A stretch of DNA of 18,686 nt from assembly GCA_964537285.1 (NCBI GenBank), contig CAZHZT010000117.1:1-18686 (forward strand), given 5' to 3'. Below are positions 6,183 to 12,868 of the stretch, piece after piece. Source of the stretch: CAZHZT01 sp964537285. Lineage in GTDB: Bacteria; Bacteroidota; Bacteroidia; Chitinophagales; Saprospiraceae. Within the stretch, counting starts at the first letter, position 1. Every line of letters begins with the position of its first letter. A program made the position numbers and the translations under genes. The notes beneath the pieces are model-generated. The model was given only the letters and a program-made list of their open reading frames with translations, ran no database searches and had not been told where the DNA came from.

Positions 6183-6448
6183 CTACTAAAAAATCAAATA
6201 GCCTTGGAATTTATGATATGAGTGGCAATGTTTGGGAGTGGTGCTGGGATTACTTTGAGTATTACAATTACAGAGAAAGTGAGAATGTAAATGATCCTGT
6301 AGGCCCTGTTACGGGCTCTGATCGCGTGAGTCGCGGCGGCAGCTGGTACTACACGCCCAGGTTCTGCCGTGCCGCCAATCGCTACTATAACAGGCCGACG
6401 CTCCGTAACGGCGGCATCGGCTTCCGCCTTGCCCTCAGTTCGAAGTAG
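6143..6448 (+). pseudogene. FGE/C-type-lectin domain, C-terminal part with hypervariable-like end
   Basis: This third frame of the same gene really begins just after the G7 tract (6120 onward). It contains THPVATKKSNSLGIYDMSGN, VWEWCWDYF and the hallmark end SRGGSWYYTPRFCRAANRYY followed by NRPTLRNGGIGFRLALSSK. This C-terminal block matches the variable region of FGE-fold targets of diversity-generating retroelements, where the residues between RGGSW, RAANR and IGFR are mutated from AAC-type codons. The final 126 bases (6323-6448) are about 64% G+C by my count, much richer than the AT-rich sequence just before. The stop codon TAG is followed at once by more GC-rich sequence. Confidence 0.8.
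6323..6448 (+). other. Putative DGR variable region (VR)
   Basis: This GC-rich 3' end of the lectin domain contains the conserved anchors RGGSW, RAANR and GIGFRLAL, with variable positions such as YYT, RFC, YYN and TLRN between them. In known DGR targets these positions descend from adenines of a template repeat. No copy of this sequence, no template repeat and no reverse transcriptase gene is visible in the window, so a remote DGR would be needed. The call rests on family resemblance. Confidence 0.6.
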
Positions 6449-6489
6449 TTCCTTGCGGAGCTTTCCTATGAGCCTGGCAGGCTGCGAGC

Positions 6490-6538
6490 CTTGTACGGAA
6501 TAGCTGCGGTGCGGATGCCCGCAGCAATGGAGTACAAG
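6490..6538. other. Nested hairpin downstream of the putative VR
   Basis: The outer stem CTTGTAC/GTACAAG (6490-6496 with 6532-6538) encloses an inner stem GCTGCGG/CCGCAGC (6503-6509 with 6519-6525). Known DGR targets have a hairpin or cruciform just after the initiation-of-homing site that helps retrohoming. This one lies about 40 bases after the stop codon, further than in the phage prototype, so it is only a candidate. Confidence 0.4.
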
Positions 6539-6900
6539 CGAGTAGGCTGCCCTGTTAGAGCGGCATGTTTTTTGTCAGGACCGGGATTTTCAGGATTTTA
6601 GGGATTTAGAGCAGAGCAAAATTTTAACATCTTTTGGTAAGCTCGAATGCAAGAGTGGATTTGCTATCTAAGCCTGTGAATCTTGATTCGGTTCTAGATG
6701 ATTTCATTTGATAGATGTTTTAAGAATAAAATCCATTAGAGTCTAAAAAATAATTAACTTTAGTACATGTTTAGCCCGCAGCCAACCCAGAATATCGGAG
6801 AGCTTATTAGTTACTTACGATCCATGAGCCAAGGGCTAAATAATTATCAACCAGCGATTCTCGCTTTGAAAAATAAACGCGCCTAGGGCGCGAAATTCCT

Positions 6901-6963
6901 TTTTGAGGGAGGCCGAACGGGCTATTTTGCGAAGCAAAATAGCCCGTTCGGCCTCCCTCAAAA
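6901..6963. repeat. Palindromic repeat, family B, copy 2 (30-bp perfect arms)
   Basis: Perfect 30-base arms (6901-6930 and 6934-6963) enclose a 3-base loop GAA. The flanks GGGCGCGAAATTCC and AAAGAAAATTTCGC, and the central ATTTTGCGAAGCAAAAT, match the smaller hairpin at 602-664. It lies between genes and is not attached to a gene end, unlike the terminator palindromes. Confidence 0.8.
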
Positions 6964-7171
6964 GAAAATTTCGCCGCGAAGCGGCGTGAATTTGGGTTTT
7001 GAAAAACGAGGCTGTTCGAATGAATCCTTAATAACAATAAGATTACGTTATTTTGCAGGCTTACACATTTAGGAGTCACCAATTTTTGCTTCATTTTCAT
7101 TAAAAAACATCAAAAAATCACTTCAGTTAAGCATGATTTGTTGTTTTTTTAAGTAATCAATGTGTTATTTT

Positions 7172-7200
7172 TTGACTTTTTCAATCTTTATCCTATTTTG
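7172..7200 (+). promoter_or_regulatory. Promoter of the nuclease/immunity-like cassette
   Basis: TTG at 7172-7174, a 19-base spacer and TATTTTG at 7194-7200 fit the Bacteroidota promoter (the -7 box has one spacer base fewer than TAnnTTTG). It lies 27 bases before the ATG of the membrane-anchored nuclease-like gene, so the pair has its own transcription. Confidence 0.55.
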
Positions 7201-7226
7201 CAGCTTTCCTAAATAAAGTTTCAGAA

Positions 7227-7745
7227 ATGCTTGGATTCATTCTCGGGAGGCCCCCCGGTTCGAAAGAGCCGGTTACAAAATCCAGAAAGCAGGTTTACCT
7301 GTTCATTTTGCTAATACTAATCGGAGCGGCCATTTTGATGTCCGATAAAGATTTTTTAATTTGGAAAGGAGATGAGCCGGAACTGGCTCCCTGGAGGAAA
7401 GAAAAATTGGAGAAAGAACTAAAGGAATTCGATGAGGCGGAGCAATATGCTTTAGTGGTTTTTGAACCAGGACTGTATCCCTGTTTTAATTGTTATGGTA
7501 AGGAGAAAATTTATTTGTTTTCTGGAGAAATTTGGAAGTATGGGGTGAGTAGGAAAGGACAGTTAGGTAGATATCGCCAAGGGTTACCTCATAAGGGTTT
7601 AATTTACAAAAAAGAATTTGAAGGTAAGCTTACCGATTGTTTGAAAAAAGAGAAATTAAAGATATACAATTATGCACTATTACCAGAAAATCTCAAACGA
7701 GAAAAACCTTTAATTCGGCCTCCAGGCAATAAAAGAGATGATTAA
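7227..7745 (+). CDS. Membrane-anchored protein with C-terminal URI/GIY-YIG-like nuclease domain (putative toxin)
   Basis: This is a 172-residue protein. A basic N-terminus precedes one membrane segment (VYLFILLILIGAAILM, residues 23-38), then a charged helix (about 50-72), then a compact domain from about 73 to the end. That domain reads YALVVFEPG, GKEKIYLFSGEIWKYG (the strand ending in KYG at 104-106, where GIY-YIG enzymes have YIG), R115-Y116, a helix with Glu142 (CLKKEKLKIYNYALL) and a terminal RPPGNK (164-169). This order matches URI-fold nuclease domains known as C-terminal toxin modules of polymorphic toxins, which commonly end in RPPGN. Here the module is not on a large Rhs or filamentous carrier but on a short tether. 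The next gene starts at the very next base. Nuclease activity is inferred. Confidence 0.6.
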   Translation: MLGFILGRPPGSKEPVTKSRKQVYLFILLILIGAAILMSDKDFLIWKGDEPELAPWRKEKLEKELKEFDEAEQYALVVFEPGLYPCFNCYGKEKIYLFSGEIWKYGVSRKGQLGRYRQGLPHKGLIYKKEFEGKLTDCLKKEKLKIYNYALLPENLKREKPLIRPPGNKRDD

Positions 7746-8150
7746 ATGGAAGAAAAAGTAAAATTAAGGCCTCCAATTTGGTTTGGTGCCATTTTTTGGA
7801 AGGACGTATTTGAAAAAGCATTCTTCATCCCTCCATTAGGTGATTTGCTTGATAAGAATATCACATTGGAAGATTATGGAGAAGGCTTAAAACGTATCTG
7901 GTTTGTTCCTATTGCTGATCGGCCTACTAGTACAATGCACGAAGAGGGCATGGAATTCAAACCTCGGAAAAAAGAACTCTACATCAGCGCAAAACTGGAT
8001 TATGAAAGTGTGGTCAATGCGTCAAAGGAAGGAGTTCAGAAAATGGTGGTAACAGCATTCCTGGAAATGATTGATCGCTATGAGGAGGTTGGCGTGAAAA
8101 ACTTTGACATAGAGCGCTTCAAGAAAGATGTGGAGGAGGTATTTAATTAA
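7746..8150 (+). CDS. Small cytosolic protein, putative immunity partner of the upstream nuclease
   Basis: I do not recognise the family with certainty. The 134-residue protein begins at the base after the upstream stop codon, so the two are translated as a unit. There is no signal peptide or membrane segment. The pattern is alpha/beta: strands around PIWFGAIFW, RIWFVPIAD and KELYISAKLDY, then a helix (VQKMVVTAFLEMIDRY) and GVKNFDIERFKKDVEEVF. Size, cytosolic character and position behind a toxin-like gene match immunity proteins, but an adaptor or chaperone is possible. The last codons lie inside a 42-bp perfect palindrome, and its C-terminus EEVFN is identical to that of the convergent permease. 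Confidence 0.5.
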   Translation: MEEKVKLRPPIWFGAIFWKDVFEKAFFIPPLGDLLDKNITLEDYGEGLKRIWFVPIADRPTSTMHEEGMEFKPRKKELYISAKLDYESVVNASKEGVQKMVVTAFLEMIDRYEEVGVKNFDIERFKKDVEEVFN

Positions 8151-8218
8151 TTGAAGTTGTCCGCTATGGGGGCATCGCCCCCATAGCGGACAACTTCAAT
8201 TAATTAAATACCTCCTCC
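8132..8218. terminator. 42-bp perfect palindrome, bidirectional terminator of convergent genes
   Basis: The arms 8132-8173 and 8177-8218 are perfectly complementary with loop ATC. Each arm contains the final codons and stop of one of the two convergent genes, so both end with the same sequence in the same reading frame. It would terminate transcripts from both sides, although there is no classic T-run directly after the stem. Confidence 0.85.
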
Positions 8219-8988
8219 TTTAAATTCCCATACTTGTCAAAGCTTTGGCTTATACTGAAAAATATCGTCAGCGCTACGCTCAGGGTGATGCAGACGAATA
8301 TAGTAACCATTATCGCAAGTTGATACCTAATAGCTGTATCGGGAGAAGAACCTCCGATAATTTGCCCCGCCATCATGCCGGGCAGAAATACCAGGCCCAT
8401 GGTAGCCATGCTGGCGATAGATGGATTGAGGGAAGCCTTCAGGCTATCGCGGAAAAAAGGAACCAAGGCTTCCATTTGACTGGCTCCTGCCGAGAGTTGG
8501 TATAAATAGCGGTTGCGATTATTGTGAATGGCTTTGTAAAAATCACTAATACCAATAATAATGCCTTTAAGAGCATTTCCTAACAGCATGCCGCCGAGGA
8601 TGATAAGGTATTGGCCCGTGAATATATTATCGAGTTGCAGGAGAACGCCATTGAAAAACAGCAGTATAGATCCTGCAGATAAGAGCAGAGCAGCAAAGAC
8701 CGGCACTGCAAATACCCGGTAGTTGAGTCCGGAATTATTGATAGCTGAAAAAGTGGCAAAGCCAATGGATAAGATGATCCAACTGATGTTTATCAGGGTA
8801 TTATCCCATCGGAAGACATAAATTAAGGCCACACCTACTGCAAGTAATTGCACAGTCATTCGCAAGGTAGCGATAAACAAGCGGCGTGCTATGCCCATTC
8901 GCAAGTACCAGCCTATTCCTAGTGGTATGATGAACAACAGATAGCACACTACCATTGCCCAAATGGGGATATCAATAGCTGCATTCAT
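8200..8988 (-). CDS. fetB: FetB-type ABC transporter permease (UPF0014/YbbM family)
   Basis: The 262-residue membrane protein has about six or seven hydrophobic segments, starting MNAAIDIPIWAMVVCYLLFI. It contains the family's RLFIATLRMTVQLLAVG helix and the central MLLGNALKGIIIGISDFYKA and MEALVPFFRDSLKASLNPS segments, followed by TMGLVFLPGMMAGQIIGGS. In E. coli FetAB exports iron and protects against peroxide; transfer of that role here is by family. The start overlaps the end of the ATPase gene by 4 bases (translational coupling). The C-terminus KEEVFN comes from the shared palindrome, so the last five residues may have been replaced when that palindrome formed. Confidence 0.9.
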   Translation of the reverse strand: MNAAIDIPIWAMVVCYLLFIIPLGIGWYLRMGIARRLFIATLRMTVQLLAVGVALIYVFRWDNTLINISWIILSIGFATFSAINNSGLNYRVFAVPVFAALLLSAGSILLFFNGVLLQLDNIFTGQYLIILGGMLLGNALKGIIIGISDFYKAIHNNRNRYLYQLSAGASQMEALVPFFRDSLKASLNPSIASMATMGLVFLPGMMAGQIIGGSSPDTAIRYQLAIMVTIFVCITLSVALTIFFSISQSFDKYGNLKEEVFN

Positions 8989-9617
8989 AAGTTCGGTGAT
9001 TTAAGTTGGATTTTTTTAAAATCATATGCTTCCCAGTCGTGATCATGTGAGATGACGATCATGGTCTTTTCTGGCAATCCGGCCAGGTGATTGATGACTT
9101 TATGACGAAGGGCTTCGTCAATGGCTGAGGTGACTTCGTCCAAAAGGTATAGTTCACGATCCAGCAGCAATGCAAGGACGAGGACTACTCTTTGCTTCTC
9201 TCCGCCTGATAGCTTACTGATATCCTGATGCAGCTTGTTGGCCTCCAGGTCAAACTGTTTGAAACAGGTGAGCATCTGTTCTTCAGTATATTTCAGGTGG
9301 CGGTTGGCTCGGTATTCAAGAATGTCGCAAATAAAGTCTTTTACTGTTCCGGAGCCAATGGTTTGATTCTGCGGAACAAAAGCGATGCGTTGGCGAAAAG
9401 ACCAGACATTCTGACTGTCGAGCTTTTCCCCATCAATGCGCACCTCGCCTTCACCGGGCTGTACAAAGCCCAGCGCAAGGCGCATCAAGCTGGATTTTCC
9501 GCTGCCGGATGGTCCTTTGAGTAGGATTTTTTCTCCGCTCTTGACTTTCAGGTTGAACTCCTTAAAGAGTTGCTTACCTCCAAGCTGAAGGGAGATGTTT
9601 TTGAATTCGAGTTGCAT
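8985..9617 (-). CDS. fetA: FetA-type ABC transporter ATP-binding protein
   Basis: The 210-residue ATPase has Walker A GPSGSGKS (35-42), Q-loop region VPQNQ (81-85), signature LSGGEKQR (136-143), Walker B ELYLLDEV (155-162) and the switch His191 in ISHDHDW. It is short, consistent with the FetA/YbbL family, and is followed at once by its permease partner. Together they should form a 2+2 exporter in the inner membrane, by family probably for iron. The start MQLEFKNISLQ is the natural one. The -7 region is weak (TAAATTG about 30 bases upstream on the minus strand). All catalytic motifs are intact. Confidence 0.92.
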   Translation of the reverse strand: MQLEFKNISLQLGGKQLFKEFNLKVKSGEKILLKGPSGSGKSSLMRLALGFVQPGEGEVRIDGEKLDSQNVWSFRQRIAFVPQNQTIGSGTVKDFICDILEYRANRHLKYTEEQMLTCFKQFDLEANKLHQDISKLSGGEKQRVVLVLALLLDRELYLLDEVTSAIDEALRHKVINHLAGLPEKTMIVISHDHDWEAYDFKKIQLKSPNL

Positions 9618-9671
9618 GCATGGGTATTTGGGAGCAATTTACGGGATTTTGAGAAGATTAAACCAAAAAGA

Positions 9672-9809
9672 ATGGTTTTCGCAGCATGCTTCTTAATCGC
9701 TGTTGGTTTAATGCTGATATGTAAGATTTTTGGCTGGAGTGTTGGGCTTGGCTTGTTTTTTAGGGGTTTAATTCTTAAGTTCACCTATTCAATTGAGATG
9801 CGGCTTTAA
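9672..9809 (+). CDS. Possible 45-residue membrane peptide
   Basis: From ATG 9672 a short frame encodes a strongly hydrophobic peptide (MVFAACFLIAVGLMLICKIF, then GWSVGLGLFFRGLIL). It lies between the divergent fetA and the TolB/AraC regulator gene. There is no clear ribosome binding site or promoter and no family I recognise. It may be chance, as AT-rich spacers often read as hydrophobic. Confidence 0.25.
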   Translation: MVFAACFLIAVGLMLICKIFGWSVGLGLFFRGLILKFTYSIEMRL

Positions 9810-9818
9810 TTGAGGCAT

Positions 9819-9845
9819 GAAGTACTACACAATTTGTTAAAGAAT
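9819..9845. repeat. Half-copy of repeat family A upstream of the TolB/AraC gene
   Basis: GAAGTACTACACAATTTGTT continuing to AAAGAAT closely resembles the right arm of the palindrome at 699-807 (GAAGTTTCACACAATTTGTC then AAAGAAC). The opposite arm is absent, so this is either a decayed copy or a shared binding or promoter sequence. It is 39 bases ahead of the gene start. Confidence 0.5.
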
Positions 9846-9883
9846 TCTTCAAAACGATTTTCGCCACTAAAACCATCAAAAGT

Positions 9884-11701
9884 TTGAACGAATCAAATAC
9901 ACCTTATAAGCAACGCCTCACACTGGCGGTCCTCCCTTTTCTCAATATGAGCTCCAGCTCGGAAAATGAATATTTCAGTGATGGAATGACCGAAGAGATC
10001 ATCAATGCGCTGGCCAAGATCAAGGAACTTAAGGTGACTTCCCGTACTTCCTCCTTCTTTTTTAAAAATAAAAACATTCCTATTCCCGAAATCGGCAAGC
10101 AACTCAATGTGTCTACTATCTTAGAAGGCAGTATTCGCTTGGCCGGAAACCAAATGCGTATAACAGCACAGCTTATCGATGTAGAAGAAGATTTTCACTT
10201 CTGGTCAGAAACCTTTGACCGATCAATGGAAAATATCTTTGAGGTACAAGATGAAGTCAGTCTTTTAATTGCGGATAAGCTACGCGAACATGTAGGGCAT
10301 TTTGATGTGCAGGATCATCTGGTGGATTCGCCTGGCGTACCTGTGGAGGTATATAAACGCTACTTAAAAAGTCGATATCACATTCTTAAAATGACCAAAA
10401 CTGATATTGACTTGGGCCTTTCAATGATCCGGGAAATTATCAAGGAACAACCAAATTATCCAATGGCTTATTTGGGCGGGCATCTGGCTTATACGCTCAT
10501 CGGTACGCTTGGCTTGATATCCACTGAAGAGGCTTTCATGAGAGGGCAGCCTTATTTGGAAAAAGCGATGCAGCTCGATCCTGATTTGCCCGAATGCCAC
10601 CTTCATCAATCCTGGGTTTGTTTTCTGCAGGAGTGGAACTTCCCCGGGGCTTATCAGCATTTGAATCAACTCATCAAGAAAAGCCCGATTGTGGATGCTT
10701 ATCAAAGTATGGCTTCGGTATTAGTAGCGGAAGCGAAGTATGATGCGGCCAAGAATTATTTGGAAATAGCCGCTCAGGTCGATCCGTTTTCGGCAGTTAA
10801 TTATCATTTAAAAGGTTTTGTACTGTATTGCCAGGAGCGATACGAAGAAGCTGTTTTAGAGTTTGATCACAGCATCGAAATGAACCCGGATTTTACGGCG
10901 CCAATCGTATACCGGGGCATGGCTTGGTCACTCATGGGAAAAGCAAAAGAATGCCTGGATTTTTTCCAAAATTTCCCTCCGGATAAAGCGGAAGGAGATC
11001 TTTTGGCCTTAGGGGGAGTTGCCATGGGCTATTCCGCTTTGGGCATGGAAAAAGAAGCCTATAATGAGCTGGCAAAGCTAGAAGCCAAAATTGATACTCC
11101 TCTGATGGGGCGGGCCATGAACTATTTGATTTTCTGTAATGCCCTGCTTGGAAATTATGAAAAATCAATTGATTTTATTGAGCTGGGGGTGAAAAACCGG
11201 CTGCCCATGATGGTGTATTTGTACATCGATCCTCTGTTAAAATCAATTCGATCCCATGCCCGTTTTCAATCCTTGATGAAGGTCATCCTTGGCGAAAAAA
11301 CGGCTTTTGATCCTGAACCAAAACGAAAATACAAGAAAGCTCTTTTTAGTGCGCAGGAACTAGAAGATTATCGCTCGGCATTAGATCGCCTGATGGCGGA
11401 AGAACAACCCTATCTCAATCCTGACCTGAGCCTGCGCGACCTGGCAAAATTAATGGATCTTCCTGCCAACTATTTGTCGCAATTACTTAATGAAGGGCTA
11501 GATAAGAACTTCTCCGAGTATATTAACTCTTATCGATTAGAAGCTTTCAAAACTAAAGCCGCAGAGCCTTCTAACCGGCATTTGACGATCCTGGCCCTCG
11601 CTTATGACAGCGGCTTTAATTCAAAGACGGTGTTTAATACTTTTTTTAAGAAAGTGATGGGCATGACCCCGAGTAAGTACTGGAAAATGGTGGTAGAATA
11701 G
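9884..11701 (+). CDS. TolB-like/TPR/AraC-type transcriptional regulator
   Basis: This is a 605-residue soluble protein with three parts. Residues about 10-140 are the TolB-amino-terminal-like (FlgO-like) domain often seen in cyclase/TPR proteins (LTLAVLPFLNMSSSSENEYF, SDGMTEEIINALAKIKELKV, LNVSTILEGSIR, WSETFDR). About 150-470 are TPR-type helical repeats (e.g. PYLEKAMQLDPDLPECHLHQ, AAKNYLEIAAQVDPFSAVNY). About 495-605 are an AraC-type double helix-turn-helix (SLRDLAKLMDLPANYLSQLL, ILALAYDSGFNSKTVFNTFF, MGMTPSKYW). It has no membrane segment, so it probably binds a cytosolic ligand or partner. The start is a TTG, since the next in-frame ATG falls inside the first domain. Its likely target is the adjacent dehydrogenase gene or its own promoter (inference). 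Its last codons are in a perfect palindrome. Confidence 0.85.
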   Translation: MNESNTPYKQRLTLAVLPFLNMSSSSENEYFSDGMTEEIINALAKIKELKVTSRTSSFFFKNKNIPIPEIGKQLNVSTILEGSIRLAGNQMRITAQLIDVEEDFHFWSETFDRSMENIFEVQDEVSLLIADKLREHVGHFDVQDHLVDSPGVPVEVYKRYLKSRYHILKMTKTDIDLGLSMIREIIKEQPNYPMAYLGGHLAYTLIGTLGLISTEEAFMRGQPYLEKAMQLDPDLPECHLHQSWVCFLQEWNFPGAYQHLNQLIKKSPIVDAYQSMASVLVAEAKYDAAKNYLEIAAQVDPFSAVNYHLKGFVLYCQERYEEAVLEFDHSIEMNPDFTAPIVYRGMAWSLMGKAKECLDFFQNFPPDKAEGDLLALGGVAMGYSALGMEKEAYNELAKLEAKIDTPLMGRAMNYLIFCNALLGNYEKSIDFIELGVKNRLPMMVYLYIDPLLKSIRSHARFQSLMKVILGEKTAFDPEPKRKYKKALFSAQELEDYRSALDRLMAEEQPYLNPDLSLRDLAKLMDLPANYLSQLLNEGLDKNFSEYINSYRLEAFKTKAAEPSNRHLTILALAYDSGFNSKTVFNTFFKKVMGMTPSKYWKMVVE

Positions 11702-11778
11702 AACAGGGAGCAACAAGTATGCTATGCCTCTGGCATAGCATACTTGTTGCTCCCTGTTCTATTCTACCACCATTTTCC
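11682..11778. terminator. 47-bp perfect palindrome at the end of the TolB/AraC gene
   Basis: The arms 11682-11728 and 11732-11778 are perfectly complementary, with loop TCT. The left arm contains the last codons and stop of the regulator gene (from TGG AAA ATG GTG onward), and the right arm is an inverted copy of them lying in the next gene's upstream region. It should form a very strong terminator hairpin isolating the dehydrogenase from read-through. Confidence 0.85.
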
Positions 11779-11792
11779 GAACCTCCTGACAA

Positions 11793-11816
11793 CGTTCCAA
11801 TTTATGAATTGGAACG
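11793..11816. promoter_or_regulatory. Operator-like perfect palindrome before the dehydrogenase
   Basis: CGTTCCAATT-TATG-AATTGGAACG has perfect 10-base arms and a 4-base centre. It lies 20 bases ahead of the -7 box at 11837, covering the -33 region, where a dimeric repressor would block polymerase. It is distinct from the adjacent terminator palindrome. The binding protein is unknown; the upstream AraC-type regulator is one candidate, but such proteins more often bind direct repeats. Confidence 0.55.
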
Positions 11817-11836
11817 ATTCCGAGACTACTTCCCCC

Positions 11837-11844
11837 TACCTTTG
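11837..11844 (+). promoter_or_regulatory. -7 box of the dehydrogenase gene
   Basis: TACCTTTG matches TAnnTTTG exactly and lies 37 bases before the ATG at 11882. This supports that start and argues against any upstream start, since the frame open further upstream runs through the promoter and palindromes. Confidence 0.6.
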
Positions 11845-11881
11845 TAGCGTATTAATTAACAAACCATTAAAACAAAATAAA

Positions 11882-12868
11882 ATGAATGCGCTTACGATGA
11901 ATGCCGTTGTTGTCACCAAATATGGATCTCCTGATGTACTGAAAGTACAAACGGTGGAAAAACCTCTTCCCGCTGGAAATCAAGTGCTTGTAAAAGTTTA
12001 TGCAACTACTGTAACCGCAGCAGATACCATGTTGCGTCGTGCTGACCCATTTTTGAGTCGCTTTTTCTTGGGGCTCTTTAAGCCCAGTAAAGCGGTGATT
12101 GGTACGGGCTTTGCCGGCGTGATCGAGGCTTTGGGGCCGGAAGTAAAGGATTTTCACATCGGCGATGCGGTTTATGGTGAAACAGGGCTCAACTTCGGGG
12201 CCAATGCAGAATACTTGAGCATAGCTGAAGACGAAGTATTGAGCCGTAAGCCGGATAACATTAGCTTCGAAGAAGCTGCTCCGATTTGTGACGGAGTGCT
12301 TACTTCTATGAACTTTCTTAAAAATCTGGCGAATATACAACCTGGTCAGAAAGTGCTCATTAATGGAGCCTCCGGAAGTTTGGGATCAGCTGCTGTACAA
12401 TTAGCGCGTTATTTGGGCGCCGAAGTTACGGGGGTATGCAGTTCCAGAAATATCGAATTTGTTAAATCCCTCGGTGCTCAGAAAGTAATTGATTACACCA
12501 CCACGGATTTCACAAAAGGCGAGGAAAAATACGATTTTGTATATGATACGGTTGGTAAAAGTTCTTTTTCAAAAGCTAAAAATGTATTGACGGATACGGG
12601 GATTTACATGTCGCCTGTGCTATCGCTAAAATTACTCTTCCAAATGATGCTAACTTCCAAAAGCAAGGGAAAGAAAGCTAAATTTTCGGCAACTGGCCTG
12701 CAACCAGCTCCTGAGCTTCGGAAATTACTTGAGGAAATAAATTCTATCTATAAGGCTGGTGATATAAAAACAGTCATTGGCCGTCGGTATAGACTGGAAG
12801 AAACGTCCGAAGCCCACCGCTATGTAGATACTGGCCATAAAAAGGGAAATGTGGTTGTGTTAATTTAA
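11882..12868 (+). CDS. NAD(P)-dependent alcohol dehydrogenase, quinone oxidoreductase-like (MDR family)
   Basis: From MNALTMNAVVVTKYGSPDVL the protein has 328 residues, the normal size for zinc-independent medium-chain reductases. The GroES-like N-terminal half has KVYATTVTAADTMLRRADP and VIGTGFAGVIEALG; the Rossmann half has VLINGASGSLGSAAVQLARY (GASGSLG at 162-168) and IDYTTTDF, then the end VIGRRYRLEETSEAHRYVDT. The Cys/His ligands of the structural and catalytic zinc sites are absent. Substrates are probably quinones or enones; none can be assigned. It has its own promoter with an operator-like palindrome, right behind a regulator gene. The last codons are part of another long palindrome. 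Confidence 0.88.
   Translation: MNALTMNAVVVTKYGSPDVLKVQTVEKPLPAGNQVLVKVYATTVTAADTMLRRADPFLSRFFLGLFKPSKAVIGTGFAGVIEALGPEVKDFHIGDAVYGETGLNFGANAEYLSIAEDEVLSRKPDNISFEEAAPICDGVLTSMNFLKNLANIQPGQKVLINGASGSLGSAAVQLARYLGAEVTGVCSSRNIEFVKSLGAQKVIDYTTTDFTKGEEKYDFVYDTVGKSSFSKAKNVLTDTGIYMSPVLSLKLLFQMMLTSKSKGKKAKFSATGLQPAPELRKLLEEINSIYKAGDIKTVIGRRYRLEETSEAHRYVDTGHKKGNVVVLI

Larger units (their letters stand above)
6449..7226. other. Gene-free spacer: VR-flanking hairpin, palindromic repeat, promoter
   Basis: The first 110 bases stay GC-rich and hold the nested hairpin at 6490-6538. At 6560-6600 there is the phrase GGGATTTTCAGGATTTTAGG, a short tandem-like motif. The large palindrome of family B is at 6901-6963, flanked by small GC hairpins (GCGCC/GGCGC near 6880 and CGCCGC/GCGGCG near 6972). 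A good promoter at 7172-7200 serves the next gene. Frames reading through the palindrome show no protein-like features. Confidence 0.65.

Noticed and set aside
4384..6448. Programmed -1 ribosomal frameshifting as the explanation for both STAND-lectin shifts
   Set aside because: The G7 site could slip, but the first junction has no X-XXY-YYZ heptamer in the right phase, and two such events in one gene are unlikely; single-base loss or sequencing error is simpler.
6323..6600. A complete DGR cassette in the window
   Set aside because: No reverse transcriptase, accessory avd gene or second copy of the variable region is found on either strand; only the target side is supported.
6807..7100. Minus-strand frame of 97 codons
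   Set aside because: It reads through the family B palindrome and contains mirrored low-information residues; there is no promoter and no domain.
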